From UBA8231 sp036011085 (GTDB taxonomy: Bacteria; Latescibacterota; UBA2968; UBA8231): a stretch of 64,000 nt of DNA. Each line of letters opens with the position of its first letter. Position 1 is the first letter of the stretch. Below are positions 25,382 through 35,853 of the stretch, piece after piece. A program made the translations under genes and the position numbers. The notes below the pieces were generated by a model. The model did no database searches. It saw nothing but the letters and a program-made list of their open reading frames with translations, and was not told where the DNA came from. Location of the stretch: positions 51,435 to 115,434 of the forward strand of contig DASCMS010000057.1 in the NCBI GenBank assembly GCA_036011085.1, read 5' to 3'.

Positions 25382-27864
25382 GCCGCCGCCTCGTCGAGGT
25401 GGCCCTGCCGCCGCCTCTGTCGCGCCAGCTCACCTACGGTGTTCCTGAGGAGCTCGTTGACGTCGTCGTCATCGGCTCCGTCGTCCTCGTCCCGGTGCAG
25501 CAGCGTCTCGTCACGGGTTTTGTCGTGTCCGACTCCGTCGCCACCGGCGACGGCGACGGCAGACACGGTGCGTCACGCATCGCACCGAACCGAATCCGCG
25601 ACCTGACCCAGGTCATCGACACCGAGTCCCCCATCAGTCCGGAAGTCGTACGTCTGTGTGCCTGGATGTCTGACTACTACCTGGCGCCCATGGGCTCCGC
25701 GCTGGCCGCCGCTCTGCCCCCGGGTGTCCGCCTTACCAGCAGCCGGACCGTACAGCTTGTCGGTCGAGGCGGCGCCCTGCCCGATGACACCATGGGTGCC
25801 CGTGTGTGTATCGAATTGACCGGATCGGAGACGCCGCTGAAAGTCACGACGCTGCGCAAACGGCTGGGGAAACAGGGTCTCGAAGCAGCGCTGCGACGCC
25901 TGCAACGTCAGGGAATGATCGACATGCGGCCGGACCTGAGCGGTGGGTCGGTGTCAGCAAAGCACCAGCAGATGGTGGCCGTCATCGATACGAGCAAAGC
26001 CCGCGGCGCCCTGTCCGAACTGCTGCCCCGCGCCCGCGGGCAGGCGCGCTGCCTGCAGCGCCTTCTGGAAACCGGCACCATGCCCAAACGACGCCTGGTG
26101 GAGGAAGGTTTCAGTTATGCCATGCTCAAGTCCCTGCAGACGCGCGGACTGATCGAAACCACCGAGGAGGAGGTGGTTCGTGATCCCCTGGCTGATATAG
26201 ATGCCGGTGAAGCCCCGGAACTCGATCCCACGGCGGACCAGAGGCAGGTACTCGAGCAGATCGGATCGGCCCTCGATACGGGAGAATTCTCACCGATTCT
26301 GCTGCGCGGCGTCACCGGCAGCGGCAAGACGCTGGTCTACATGCAGGCCACCGAGCGTGTGTTGCAGGCAGGTGGGTCGGCTATCATCCTGACGCCCGAG
26401 ATCGCCCTCGCCTGGCAGATGGTTCGCCGCTTCCGGGCCCGCTTCGGCGCCGAGGTGGCCGTACTCCACAGCCAGCTCTCTCTGGGGGAGCGCTATGACA
26501 CCTGGCGACGCCTGCGTCGGGGTGAGCAGCGCCTCGTGATCGGCGCCCGCTCCGCCATCTTCGCCCCCGTGCAGGATCTCGGACTCATCATCGTCGACGA
26601 AGAGCACGATGGCTCCTATTTTCAGGATGATCTTGAGAGCCGGCAGCCTCTGGCCTACAGCGGCCGGGATCTGGCCGTGGTGCGTGCCCGCTTCGCCGGC
26701 ATCCCCGTCGTGCTCGGATCGGCGACGCCCTGCCTGGAATCGTGGTTGAACGTGCGCTCCGGCAAGTACACCCTTGCCGAACTCCCCCACCGCGTCGACG
26801 ACCGCCCCCTGGCCAGGGTCGAGGTCGTCGACATGCGCCGTGAGCCGTTCCAGAAGCGGGAGCGCACGTTGTTCTCCAAGAGCCTGCGACTGAAGATCCG
26901 CGAGCGGCTGGAGAAGCAGCAACAGATCGTCCTGTTGCAGAACCGACGTGGCTTCGCTCCGGTCGTGCAGTGCACGGCCTGTGGCGAGTCGGTGGAGTGC
27001 CTGCGGTGCCTGGTCACGCTGACCTGCCATCGCAGCCAGGGGGAGCAGTTGCGTTGCCACTACTGTGACTACCGCGTGCCGCTGCCGGAGAAATGCCCCA
27101 AATGCGGCAGCGAGGACGTCCGACTTGCCGGAGCCGGCACGCAGAAGGTCGAAACGGCGCTGGAGGAACAGTTTCCTGGAATTCGCGTCCTTCGTATGGA
27201 TGTGGACACCACTGGCTGGAAGGGCGCCCATGATGAACTGGTGGAACGGTTCCGACGTCACGAGGCCGATGTCCTGCTGGGCACCCAGATGGTGGCCAAG
27301 GGACTCGACTTCCCCGAGGTGACCCTCGTGGGTGTCATCTCCGCCGACACGGGGTTCCACATGCCGGACTTTCGTGCCGCCGAACGCTCCTTCCAGTTGC
27401 TCACCCAGGTGGCGGGCCGGTCGGGACGCGGGGAGACCCCCGGTGAGGTCGTCATACAGACCCGGCAGCCCGAGGAACCGGTGCTGCAGGCAGCGGCACG
27501 ACAGGACTTCGACGCCTTCTGTGAGGCGGAGTTGCAGGAGCGGCGAGCGGCAGGATTTCCGCCCTTCGGCCGACTTGTTGTCATCCGCTGGCGTGGGGCC
27601 GCCGAGGCCACGGTGACCCGCGTGGCGGCAGCAGGCTCACAACACCTTTCACGGGCCTGCCGTGCCGGCGTCTCCGTGCTCGGACCGGCGCCAGCGCCGC
27701 TGGCACGGCTGCGGGGCAACTACCGCTGGCAGTCGCTGCTGGTGGGTATCTCCGCGCGGGATCTACGCGCCACGGCGGCGTTGGTTCTCGACGATCTGCG
27801 CACCGCGGCAAGCCGGCACGACGTCGATGTCGCCGTCGTTGTCGACCCTCAGTCCACCATGTAA
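25378..27864 (+). CDS. priA: Primosomal replication restart helicase PriA
   Basis: 828 residues. An N-terminal 3'-DNA-binding domain (LSRQLTYGVPE and SDYYLAPMGSALAAALPPG) precedes a superfamily 2 helicase core: Walker A GVTGSGKT near 311, DEEH box IIVDEEHDGSYFQDD near 407, GSATPCLESW, and GTQMVAKGLDFP in the second lobe. Eight cysteines at about 532-580 (CTACGESVECLRC, CHYCDYRVPLPEKCPKC) form the two zinc sites inserted in the helicase. PriA reloads the replisome at stalled forks. A lysine usual in the SYKQ of the box is replaced by FQ here. Confidence 0.95.
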   Translation: MSRRLVEVALPPPLSRQLTYGVPEELVDVVVIGSVVLVPVQQRLVTGFVVSDSVATGDGDGRHGASRIAPNRIRDLTQVIDTESPISPEVVRLCAWMSDYYLAPMGSALAAALPPGVRLTSSRTVQLVGRGGALPDDTMGARVCIELTGSETPLKVTTLRKRLGKQGLEAALRRLQRQGMIDMRPDLSGGSVSAKHQQMVAVIDTSKARGALSELLPRARGQARCLQRLLETGTMPKRRLVEEGFSYAMLKSLQTRGLIETTEEEVVRDPLADIDAGEAPELDPTADQRQVLEQIGSALDTGEFSPILLRGVTGSGKTLVYMQATERVLQAGGSAIILTPEIALAWQMVRRFRARFGAEVAVLHSQLSLGERYDTWRRLRRGEQRLVIGARSAIFAPVQDLGLIIVDEEHDGSYFQDDLESRQPLAYSGRDLAVVRARFAGIPVVLGSATPCLESWLNVRSGKYTLAELPHRVDDRPLARVEVVDMRREPFQKRERTLFSKSLRLKIRERLEKQQQIVLLQNRRGFAPVVQCTACGESVECLRCLVTLTCHRSQGEQLRCHYCDYRVPLPEKCPKCGSEDVRLAGAGTQKVETALEEQFPGIRVLRMDVDTTGWKGAHDELVERFRRHEADVLLGTQMVAKGLDFPEVTLVGVISADTGFHMPDFRAAERSFQLLTQVAGRSGRGETPGEVVIQTRQPEEPVLQAAARQDFDAFCEAELQERRAAGFPPFGRLVVIRWRGAAEATVTRVAAAGSQHLSRACRAGVSVLGPAPAPLARLRGNYRWQSLLVGISARDLRATAALVLDDLRTAASRHDVDVAVVVDPQSTM

Positions 27865-27870
27865 CGTCGG

Positions 27871-30117
27871 ATGGCTCACCCGATGCGACTCCTGATCCCC
27901 CTCGTCTGCTTTGCCTGCGTTGTCAGTGCCGACGCCCAGTCGATCGATTCCGAATGGGCTGCCTTCACGAGCATGAGCAACGTCACCGACCTTCTCGTCG
28001 ATGGCTTCGACATATGGGCGGCAACCACGGGTGGTGTCCTGCACTACAACCGGGTCCTGAGACGATACCGTCGATTCACCCGGCTCGACGGCCTGGCGGG
28101 AAATCAGTTACGCTCCGTGGCCGCCGACTCCTCCGGCAGCCTGTGGTTCGGCACGGACGGCCAGGGCCTGAGCCGCTTGCGACGCGACACATCGACCTTC
28201 GACCCGCCCTTCCTCGAATTCCGCGACCTGAGCATCCTCTCGCTGCTGGCCCATGGCAATCGACTCTACGTCGGAACCAGCCAGGGGATCAGCGTCTTCC
28301 TTATCGACAGGGAGGAGGTGAAAGAGAGCTATCGCCGCCTCGGGAACCTGGCCAAGGACACCGAGGTCACAGCCGTCGAAATCCATGACGGGTCGATCTT
28401 TGCGGGCACACCCGACGGAGTCGCCTGGGCCCGGTTGGACCAGGCAAACCTGCAGGATCCCGACAGCTGGAAGTCGAAGCCGAGCACCGGCCCGGTGGCA
28501 GATCTGACGGCCGCTGACGGCCTGGTGCATGCCGGCAGTATTCTCGGCGTGTGGACGTATGACTCTGAAGAGGACGACTTCTACCACGACTTCATTGACC
28601 GTGGTGTGACGGCCATGGGAGCGCTGGATGGCGTCGGCATCGCCGCCACCTACGCTGGCGATTTTGTCCTGCGCCACGGCCGCAGGGAGTGGCAGCGTAT
28701 CGGGGCGCCGCTCATATTTGATGTATCAGTCGCCTCGGAGGCAGGACTCAGCCACCTCTGGCTCGGCACCGCGGATGGTCTGCGCGTCGTCGGTCTCAAC
28801 GCGCCTTCCGTGCCCCCCCCCGGCGAACCCGGATCCAGCAAGTTCTACGAGATCGCCCTTGTCGGCGAGGACGAGGTGTGGGCGGCCAGCGTACCCGACG
28901 ACCAGCAGCGCACGCTCTCGGCCGGTGCCTACCGCCTGGCCGATGATACGTGGACGGTATTCGACAAGAGCACGGGGATGCCTGCCGACGAGCTCGTAGC
29001 CCTCGAAACCGACCGCCGCGGCCGGCTGTGGATCGGCTCCTGGGGCTGGGCCGTGTCCATGCTGGAAGCCAACGGGACCTGGGTGCACATCAACAGTACC
29101 CGGTCGGCTCTGAGCGGGGTCCCCGGTTCTCCTGGATTTGTCGTCGTCAGCGACATCCAGCGGGATACGGATGGCAACATGTGGCTCCTCAACGAGCTTG
29201 CCGGCGTCGCCGTACTCGACGACTACCCGCCGACACAGGAGCTGCTCATCGACCAGGTAGCGCTCGGCCTGGATCCCGGCGTCGACTTCTATCGCATGGA
29301 CATCGGCCCCGATGGTCTGAAGTGGATCGCCAGCCGCACCGATGGCCTGATCCTGCTCGACGACGGGGGGACACCTTTCACCGCCGGTGACGATCGTTTC
29401 ATCGTCATCGACGAGGATGCCGAGCCGCGCCTGACGAGCAACCGGGTTGCCGATGTGTACGTGGATGATGAGGGACGCGTGTGGATGGCCACCGACAGCG
29501 GTGTCAACGTGCTCACCCCCGATTTCGACCGCGCCACGGGCGTCCTGCGGCACGCCACCTGGCGTACGTATACGACGTTCGATGGTCTGTTGTCGTCCCA
29601 GATCAGCACCTTCGAGGGGGATGATGGCGGCAACATCTGGGTCGGCACCGATGCCGGTCTGTCGCGCATCGGCGCCGACGGTGAGATCGACTTCACCCTG
29701 ACGCAGAGCAACAGCGGCCTCATCGACAACCGCGTGAAGGGCCTGACCTTCGACTCGCGGCGGGGCGAGATGTGGATCGGCACGTTTGACGGACTCAGCC
29801 GACTGCGTGTCGTCGCGTCCGAAGTTGACGAGGGCGGGGTGGAGGGCTTCACCGTCTACCCGAATCCCTTCCGCACCACCGGTCGCCGGGAGCTGACCTT
29901 CTCCGGGCTGCCCCTGGGCGCTGCCCTGCGTATCTATACCGTGTCGGGTGAACCTGTGGCGGCGCTGCAGGCGGATCCCGGTCGGGCATCGGTGATCTGG
30001 AACGGCCTCAACGACGGCGGCTTCCTGATTGCCTCGGGTATGTACTACTACGTCGCCGAGGGCGAGTCCGGTGAGCGTACCCGCGGACGCTTCGCCGTGG
30101 TCAAAGGCAGCCCATGA
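27871..30117 (+). CDS. Secreted two-component-regulator-type propeller protein with FlgD-Ig-like C-terminus
   Basis: 748 residues. A signal peptide starts at MRLLIPLVCFACVVSADAQS (start at 27871, or the ATG at 27883). About ten beta-propeller blades recur, with the pattern SLWFGTDGQGLSRLR, RLWIGSWGWAVSM and RVWMATDSGVNVL, as in the reg_prop sensor domains. The end (VYPNPFRTTGRRELTFSG to GRFAVVKG) is a FlgD-Ig-like/type IX-sorting-like domain. The kinase part of a propeller sensor is missing, so this is an exported propeller of unknown ligand. Nine consecutive C at 28813-28821 lie in the coding frame. It overlaps the DUF4159 gene by ATGA. Confidence 0.82.
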   Translation: MAHPMRLLIPLVCFACVVSADAQSIDSEWAAFTSMSNVTDLLVDGFDIWAATTGGVLHYNRVLRRYRRFTRLDGLAGNQLRSVAADSSGSLWFGTDGQGLSRLRRDTSTFDPPFLEFRDLSILSLLAHGNRLYVGTSQGISVFLIDREEVKESYRRLGNLAKDTEVTAVEIHDGSIFAGTPDGVAWARLDQANLQDPDSWKSKPSTGPVADLTAADGLVHAGSILGVWTYDSEEDDFYHDFIDRGVTAMGALDGVGIAATYAGDFVLRHGRREWQRIGAPLIFDVSVASEAGLSHLWLGTADGLRVVGLNAPSVPPPGEPGSSKFYEIALVGEDEVWAASVPDDQQRTLSAGAYRLADDTWTVFDKSTGMPADELVALETDRRGRLWIGSWGWAVSMLEANGTWVHINSTRSALSGVPGSPGFVVVSDIQRDTDGNMWLLNELAGVAVLDDYPPTQELLIDQVALGLDPGVDFYRMDIGPDGLKWIASRTDGLILLDDGGTPFTAGDDRFIVIDEDAEPRLTSNRVADVYVDDEGRVWMATDSGVNVLTPDFDRATGVLRHATWRTYTTFDGLLSSQISTFEGDDGGNIWVGTDAGLSRIGADGEIDFTLTQSNSGLIDNRVKGLTFDSRRGEMWIGTFDGLSRLRVVASEVDEGGVEGFTVYPNPFRTTGRRELTFSGLPLGAALRIYTVSGEPVAALQADPGRASVIWNGLNDGGFLIASGMYYYVAEGESGERTRGRFAVVKGSP

Positions 30118-30782
30118 GGGCGGTACCGGCAAGTGCCTTCCTCGTACTGCTGTTGACTGGCCCGGTCACTGCGGCTCAGCCTGCCGCCGGTTCCTTCACC
30201 ATTGCGCGCGTGCACTATGACGGGGGAGGAGATTGGTACAGCGATCCCTCCTCCCTGCCAAACCTGCTGACCTTCGTCGGCGCCAATACCCGGGTACTGG
30301 CCGACGACACAGAGGCCCGCGTTCAGCTCATCGATGAGGAACTGTTCGCCCATCCCTTCCTCTACCTGACAGGGCATGGCAATATCACCTTCAACTCCCG
30401 CGAAGTGGCGCGCCTGCGAACCTACCTGGAGGCGGGTGGCTTCCTGCACGCCGACGACAACTACGGTATGGACGAGTCCTTCCGCCGCGAGATGAACAGG
30501 GTCTTTCCAACGCGCGAATTCGTCGAGCTGCCCCCCGATCACGAGTTGTTCCATATCCACTACGACCTGCCCGACGGCCTGCCGAAAGTGCATGAACACG
30601 ATGGCAAGCGCCCTCAGGCCCTGGGTCTGTTCCACGAGGAGCGCCTCGTCGTTCTCTATACGTACGAAGCCGATCTGGGTGACGGTTGGGAGGATGCCCA
30701 CGTACACGGCGTCCCCGAGAACACTCGCCAGGCCGCCCTGCGTATGGGCACCAACATCGTCGTCTACGCCCTGACGCGCTAG
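30114..30782 (+). CDS. DUF4159 domain protein, exported
   Basis: 222 residues with a signal peptide of about 21 residues. The conserved core is FLYLTGHGNITFNSREVARLR, GGFLHADDNYGMDESFRREM, and FPTREFVELPPDHELFHIHY, as in DUF4159. The fold is thought to relate to glutamine-amidotransferase-like domains that recur in MoxR/BatA-type gene clusters; catalytic function is not established. It is the first core gene of the cluster, and its stop overlaps the DUF4175 start by one base. Confidence 0.85.
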   Translation: MRAVPASAFLVLLLTGPVTAAQPAAGSFTIARVHYDGGGDWYSDPSSLPNLLTFVGANTRVLADDTEARVQLIDEELFAHPFLYLTGHGNITFNSREVARLRTYLEAGGFLHADDNYGMDESFRREMNRVFPTREFVELPPDHELFHIHYDLPDGLPKVHEHDGKRPQALGLFHEERLVVLYTYEADLGDGWEDAHVHGVPENTRQAALRMGTNIVVYALTR

Positions 30783-33700
30783 TGTCCTGTCCCCCAGGCG
30801 ATTCACCGCGAGGACAGCTGCTGCAGCGGCTGATCCGGTTGCGCCGACGGCGGCTGTTCCTGGAGTCGGCCCTGGCGTTGATGCTGGCTGCGGCCCTCGC
30901 CCTCGGTCTCGGCACCGGTATCGTCCTGCTGGAGGCAGCCCTCTACCTGCCGCCGGCTTGGCGTCTGGGCCTGCTCGCCGGTCTGGTGGCCATCAGCCTG
31001 GCCGTGCCCGCCGTGCGACTCTGGCGTGGGCTCCGCGACGGCCTGTCCCTGCATCGTGTCGCCCTGGAAGTGGAGGATCGCGCCCCCGAGCTGTCGCAAC
31101 GCCTGGTCACGGCCTTCGAACTGGGAGATCAGCGGCGCGAAAGCGGCCCGGTCCATTCCGCCCAACTGCTCGAGGCGACCACGGCCGAGGCGGCCACCAT
31201 CCTGGCGAGCCTGGAGACAGCTCGCCTGACGCCGGCCCGCCAGGTGCACCAGGGCGCCGGGCGTCTGGCGGGACTGGGCCTGTTCATCCTGTTGCTCGGC
31301 CTCGCCACGGGAGAGGATGCCCGACACGCCCTGCACCGCGTACTCCATCCCGGCCGATCCTTCCAGCGGCCACAGCGCACCCACCTGCGGGTGACGCCGG
31401 CCGCAATCGAGGTGATTCGTGGTGACGATGTGCAGGTCTTCATCCACATCGACGGTGTCATCCCCGCCACAATGGAAATGGTGCGCCAGGAGTCGGCGGA
31501 TCGTTCGACCGAAGAAGTCGTGCTGCGACGTGAACTGACCCGCGGCGACTCGGTGGACTACACCTTCGAGGATGTACGACGCCCCTTCGAGTTCAGTGTC
31601 GAAGCCGGTGACGGTCACGCCGGGCCGATCGCTGTGACCGTCATCGATCCGCCCAGCCTGTCCCGGCTCCGCCTGGCCTACGAGTATCCGGAGCACACCG
31701 GCCTGCCTTCCCGCGTCGAGGAGGAAGGGGGCGACATCCGCGCCCCTTCAGGGACCGTTGTCGATTTTAGCCTGGCCGCCACGAAGCCCTTGTCGACGGC
31801 AACGCTCGTTCTCGATGACACGCTGCGACTGCCGGCAGAGGTGGTCGACGATCGTGCCCGCCTCGTGTGGCGCCTGCCCACTCCCGAGCATGACGAAGGC
31901 GCCCTGCGGCACTATCGGATCGACCTGCTGGATCGCCAGGGAGTGAGCAACCGGGATCCGATTCAGTACACCGTGCACATCCTGCGTGATGGTGCCCCCG
32001 AGGTGTCAATCCCGATCCCGGGCCGCGACGCCGATCTCCCCGAGAGCCAGCAGGTGGCCATCGAGATCGAAGCCAGCGACGACTTCGGCCTGTCCCGCAT
32101 CGATCTCGTATTCCGCGTCAACGAGGGCCCGGAGGAGCGACTGCTGCTGGCCCGGGATGCTGGCCGCCAGGTCCACGTACGTCATGTGTGGGATCTGTCC
32201 GACCGGGACTTGCTGCCCGAGGACCGGGTCACCTACCGGGCCGAAGCCTTCGACAACGACGCCATCACCGGACCGAAGCTGGCTGCCACGCGGGAGTTCG
32301 TCCTGCGCTTCCCGTCCTTGTATGAGCTGTTCTCCGAGACCTCCGAGACTCAGCAACGGCAGCTGGAGTCCCTCGAGGAGCTCGCAGAGCAGGAGGCCGA
32401 TGCCCAGGAAACCGTGGAGCGGATGCGCCGTGAGGTACTGCGGTCTGAAGAGCTGACCTGGGAGCAGCGGCAGGAACTGGAGAGCGCCCTGGTCGCCGAG
32501 GAAGAGAGAGCTCGACAGGTCGAGGAGCTGGCGCGTGAGATGACGCAGACCATGGAACAGCTGGAGGAAGGCGGGCTGAGCTCGGGTGAAATGCTGGAAA
32601 AGATGGAAGAGATCCGGGACCTCATGGCGGCCGTGACCTCACCCGAGCTGCTCGAGGCTCTGCAGTCGCTGCAACAGGCAATGGATACCCCCGACCCGGA
32701 GGACCTTGCCGAGGCGTTGCGCCAGTTCGCCCAGGACCAGGAGGCCTTCCAGGAGCGCCTCGAGCGGACCCTGGCCCTGCTGCGTCAGGTGAAGGCCGAA
32801 CAGCGGCTGCTCGCCGCCGTGTCACAGGCCCAGGATCTTGAGCAACGCCAGTCCACGATCAACGACGAACTGGATAGCGATCAGCCCGAACGACTGGCCG
32901 CACAGGAGTCGAGTCTGTCCCGCGACACCGACCGCCTGCAGCAGGAACTCGATGGCCTGAGCGACGATTTTGCCGAGATCAGTCAACCCACGGCTCAGGC
33001 TTTGGCGTCTGAGGCCGAGACCATGGAGCAACAGAAACTGTCGGCTCGTATGCAACAGATGGAACAGTCACTGATCTCCCGTGCCAACCCGCAGGCCCGT
33101 CGAGAAGGAGAAGGTCTGCAGGAGGATCTGGCCAGGCTCAGTCAGTCCCTGCAGAACCTGCAGGGCGAGTTCGACGGCAGTCAGCGACAGCAGATGAAGC
33201 AGCAGCTCTGGGGTGCCATGGCGGGACTCGTGGACCTGTCACAACGCCAGGAAGATCTGTCGGGGGCATCCGCTGAACTGCGCGGGCCGCGCGCTGCCGA
33301 GCTGGCGACCGAACAGCAGGCGCTGGCTCGTGGTGTTGAACTCATCGTCGAGCAGATCGGCCAGGTCAGCCGCAAGACGTTGGCCCTCGACTCGGGTCTG
33401 GCTACGACCATCGGCTACGCCCTCACGCGCATGGAAGAGGCGGCCCGGCGACTCGGACAGCGGGAGGCCAGCCGGGCGTCGCGCGAAGGCGGCGAAGCTG
33501 TCGGCTTCCTGAACGAGGCCGTCATGCAGCTGCGGCAGAGCGTCGACAACCTCGAGCAGGCCGGGACACCTTCGGCCTTCGGTGAGGCTATGGAGAAAAT
33601 GATGGGGCTGTCGCAGCAGCAGATGAATCTGAACCAGGCCACCCAACAGGCCCTGCAGGATGGCACGCAGCCGGGGCGGCAGGGCCAGCGGGGCGGGGGT

Positions 33701-34159
33701 CGCGACAGCCTGCCCCGACTGGCGGCCCGGCAGCGGCAGATCTACCGCGCACTCGGTGACATCGAGCGTTCGCTGCGCGGCCAGCGCTCGATGGAAAGTC
33801 GTGTGGACGCGATCCGCAAGGACATGGAGTCCGTACTGGCGCGGATGCAGCGCAACGCCGCTGATCCTCTTGTGCGCCAGGGCCAGGAGCGGGTCCTGCA
33901 GCGTATGCTGGACGCCAGTCGCTCCATCCGCAATCGCGGCTTCGAGAAACGTCGGCGTTCGGAGACGGCCGTTCAGCGACTGTACAGTGGCCCCGAATGG
34001 CTGCCCGTCGATCTGGGCCAGCGGCCCGACGCGGTGGCAGATGCCATGCGTCGAGCCCTCGCTGGCGACTACCCTGTCGAGTACCGCCAGCTGATCCGAC
34101 GATACTACGAGACGGTCTACGAAGATCTGCACGGTGGCGCCAACGGGAGTCTGCCCTGA
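30782..34159 (+). CDS. DUF4175-type large membrane coiled-coil protein
   Basis: 1125 residues from the GTG at 30782. Two membrane spans near the N-terminus (about 28-50 and 60-79) and a third near 160-180 are followed by beta-rich extracytoplasmic domains (for example HLRVTPAAIEVIRGDDVQVF and LSRLRLAYEYPEHTGLPSR). A very long glutamine/glutamate-rich coiled coil spans about 520-1010. The C-terminal ~110 residues (LPRLAARQRQIYRALGDIERSL and after) end in VEYRQLIRRYYETVYEDLH. It probably forms a fibre-like envelope assembly with the MoxR and DUF58 products (inference). The size is usual for this family. Confidence 0.82.
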   Translation: MSCPPGDSPRGQLLQRLIRLRRRRLFLESALALMLAAALALGLGTGIVLLEAALYLPPAWRLGLLAGLVAISLAVPAVRLWRGLRDGLSLHRVALEVEDRAPELSQRLVTAFELGDQRRESGPVHSAQLLEATTAEAATILASLETARLTPARQVHQGAGRLAGLGLFILLLGLATGEDARHALHRVLHPGRSFQRPQRTHLRVTPAAIEVIRGDDVQVFIHIDGVIPATMEMVRQESADRSTEEVVLRRELTRGDSVDYTFEDVRRPFEFSVEAGDGHAGPIAVTVIDPPSLSRLRLAYEYPEHTGLPSRVEEEGGDIRAPSGTVVDFSLAATKPLSTATLVLDDTLRLPAEVVDDRARLVWRLPTPEHDEGALRHYRIDLLDRQGVSNRDPIQYTVHILRDGAPEVSIPIPGRDADLPESQQVAIEIEASDDFGLSRIDLVFRVNEGPEERLLLARDAGRQVHVRHVWDLSDRDLLPEDRVTYRAEAFDNDAITGPKLAATREFVLRFPSLYELFSETSETQQRQLESLEELAEQEADAQETVERMRREVLRSEELTWEQRQELESALVAEEERARQVEELAREMTQTMEQLEEGGLSSGEMLEKMEEIRDLMAAVTSPELLEALQSLQQAMDTPDPEDLAEALRQFAQDQEAFQERLERTLALLRQVKAEQRLLAAVSQAQDLEQRQSTINDELDSDQPERLAAQESSLSRDTDRLQQELDGLSDDFAEISQPTAQALASEAETMEQQKLSARMQQMEQSLISRANPQARREGEGLQEDLARLSQSLQNLQGEFDGSQRQQMKQQLWGAMAGLVDLSQRQEDLSGASAELRGPRAAELATEQQALARGVELIVEQIGQVSRKTLALDSGLATTIGYALTRMEEAARRLGQREASRASREGGEAVGFLNEAVMQLRQSVDNLEQAGTPSAFGEAMEKMMGLSQQQMNLNQATQQALQDGTQPGRQGQRGGGRDSLPRLAARQRQIYRALGDIERSLRGQRSMESRVDAIRKDMESVLARMQRNAADPLVRQGQERVLQRMLDASRSIRNRGFEKRRRSETAVQRLYSGPEWLPVDLGQRPDAVADAMRRALAGDYPVEYRQLIRRYYETVYEDLHGGANGSLP

Positions 34160-35853
34160 TGGGTGGCCGGCTGGTCTTCCGGGTGTGCGGCGTCTGGCTC
34201 TGCTGTATCGCAGCGGCCGGCGCCGATCCGCGGACGGATCTGATGAACTCTGTCACCGTGCTGCGCCGCGACCGTGACTTTGCCGGTGCCGCCGACCGCC
34301 TGCGCCAGTGGATCGAGGGCCATGCCGATGACGGCAATGCCCGCCTGCTTCTGGGCCAGGTGCAGGCTGACGGGGGTGACGAAGATGCCGCCCTGCGGAC
34401 GTGGACCGACCTGCTGCAACAGGAGCCGATCGATGTCGCCCTTTACCGCGCCGTTATCCTGCGCCTGCAGGGCCTGGGGCGACTCGAAACAGCGGTGAAG
34501 CTGCTGCAGTCGGGCACGAAACGGTCCGGGAGTAGTGATCCCTTCGCCTGGGAGCGAGCCGAGCTGCTGCTGGCCTCCGGCGACTGGGCCGGTGCCGTCG
34601 ACGCCCACCGTGCGTTTCTACGCCAGGAGCCGCATCGCCGGCCCCTGGTGGAAAACCGTATCGCCACCATGGCCCGGGACGATGCCGTGTCCGGTACTGT
34701 GGAACGGGGGCGGGCCGTCAACTATCGCCAGGCACTGGCGACAGCCATTGAGGACGCCCGGGGAACCGAAGCCACGACGCTGGCCCTGCTGCTGGCGGCC
34801 TGCGCCCTGGAAACAGGGGACCCAGAGCTCGGCCTCGAGACTCTGCGCGACGCCCTCGACGGCAATGATGTGATTCTGCAGGCCCTGTTTCAGTATGCCA
34901 GCCGCTGCGAGACCGCCGGACAACCTGCCGTGGCCTCCCGTGCCTACGAGTTGTTCGCCCGCCACGCCGGAAACTCTCCGTACCGCGACAGGTCCTTGTT
35001 GAAGCAGGCCGAGATGCGCGCCCTCGCCGGAGATGTGGAGGGTGCGATCGGTCTGTACGCTGACCTGTCGTCGGGCGGCGAAACCGAGTCTTCCGAGGCG
35101 ATACTGCGCGTCGCTCAGCTGCAGGCGCACGTTCTGCGGGATCCGGCGGCGGCATGGAAGACGCTGAATCTTCTGCAGCCAGGCGCCCACCGCGGGGACT
35201 TCCAGCGGCGGTTGCTGGCATTGCGCGCCGACTGCCGGCTGCGCCTCGATGATCTGGCAGGCGCCGCCGACGAATGGCGACGCCTCGTCGTCGACCCCGA
35301 TGGCCGCGGCGACGCCGAGTTCGGTCTTGCCGAGCTCGCCTTTTTTCAGGGGCATCTCGATTCGGCGGCCGCTTTCGTCGACTCTCTCGTCCGGCGGCAG
35401 CCGACTCACCGGCTGGCCAACGACGCCCTCGATCTGCTGCTCCTCATCGACGAATTCGGCACCGAGGCCGTCTCGCTGACCGTGCTGGCCAGCGCCCGGC
35501 TGCGCCAGCGCCAGGGCCGCTTTGAGGAGGCCGGTCAACACCGCCAGTGGCTGCAGCGAGAGGCGCCCAGCGGACTGCGCCATGTGTCCCTGCTGGAGAC
35601 CGCCGACCGTCTCGAGAGCAGCGATCCAACGCGCGCCATGGAGATGTACTCGCGCGTGGCCGACGACGACCCCGCCGAGCGCCACGCCGTCAGTGCCGCC
35701 CTTGGTCGTGCCCGACTGCTCGAAGCAGGTGGGTCCGCGGCTGCGGCCCTGCGCACGTATGAAACCACCGTGCTGTCCGCCCCCCTCGACCCGCGCACCC
35801 CTGACATCCGCCGGCACATCACTCGCCTGCGTGCCCTTGGAGATCCCGGATGA
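34159..35853 (+). CDS. Exported TPR protein of the MoxR-type cluster
   Basis: 564 residues from the ATG at 34159, which overlaps the previous stop by one base. A signal peptide (FRVCGVWLCCIAAAGA) is followed by a series of TPR-like helix pairs from about 35 to 555, for example NARLLLGQVQADGGDEDAAL and LLKQAEMRALAGDVEGAIGL. No enzymatic motif. It is expected to be a periplasmic scaffold for partners in the same operon, since the genes overlap. Stop overlaps the next start by ATGA. Confidence 0.78.
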   Translation: MGGRLVFRVCGVWLCCIAAAGADPRTDLMNSVTVLRRDRDFAGAADRLRQWIEGHADDGNARLLLGQVQADGGDEDAALRTWTDLLQQEPIDVALYRAVILRLQGLGRLETAVKLLQSGTKRSGSSDPFAWERAELLLASGDWAGAVDAHRAFLRQEPHRRPLVENRIATMARDDAVSGTVERGRAVNYRQALATAIEDARGTEATTLALLLAACALETGDPELGLETLRDALDGNDVILQALFQYASRCETAGQPAVASRAYELFARHAGNSPYRDRSLLKQAEMRALAGDVEGAIGLYADLSSGGETESSEAILRVAQLQAHVLRDPAAAWKTLNLLQPGAHRGDFQRRLLALRADCRLRLDDLAGAADEWRRLVVDPDGRGDAEFGLAELAFFQGHLDSAAAFVDSLVRRQPTHRLANDALDLLLLIDEFGTEAVSLTVLASARLRQRQGRFEEAGQHRQWLQREAPSGLRHVSLLETADRLESSDPTRAMEMYSRVADDDPAERHAVSAALGRARLLEAGGSAAAALRTYETTVLSAPLDPRTPDIRRHITRLRALGDPG

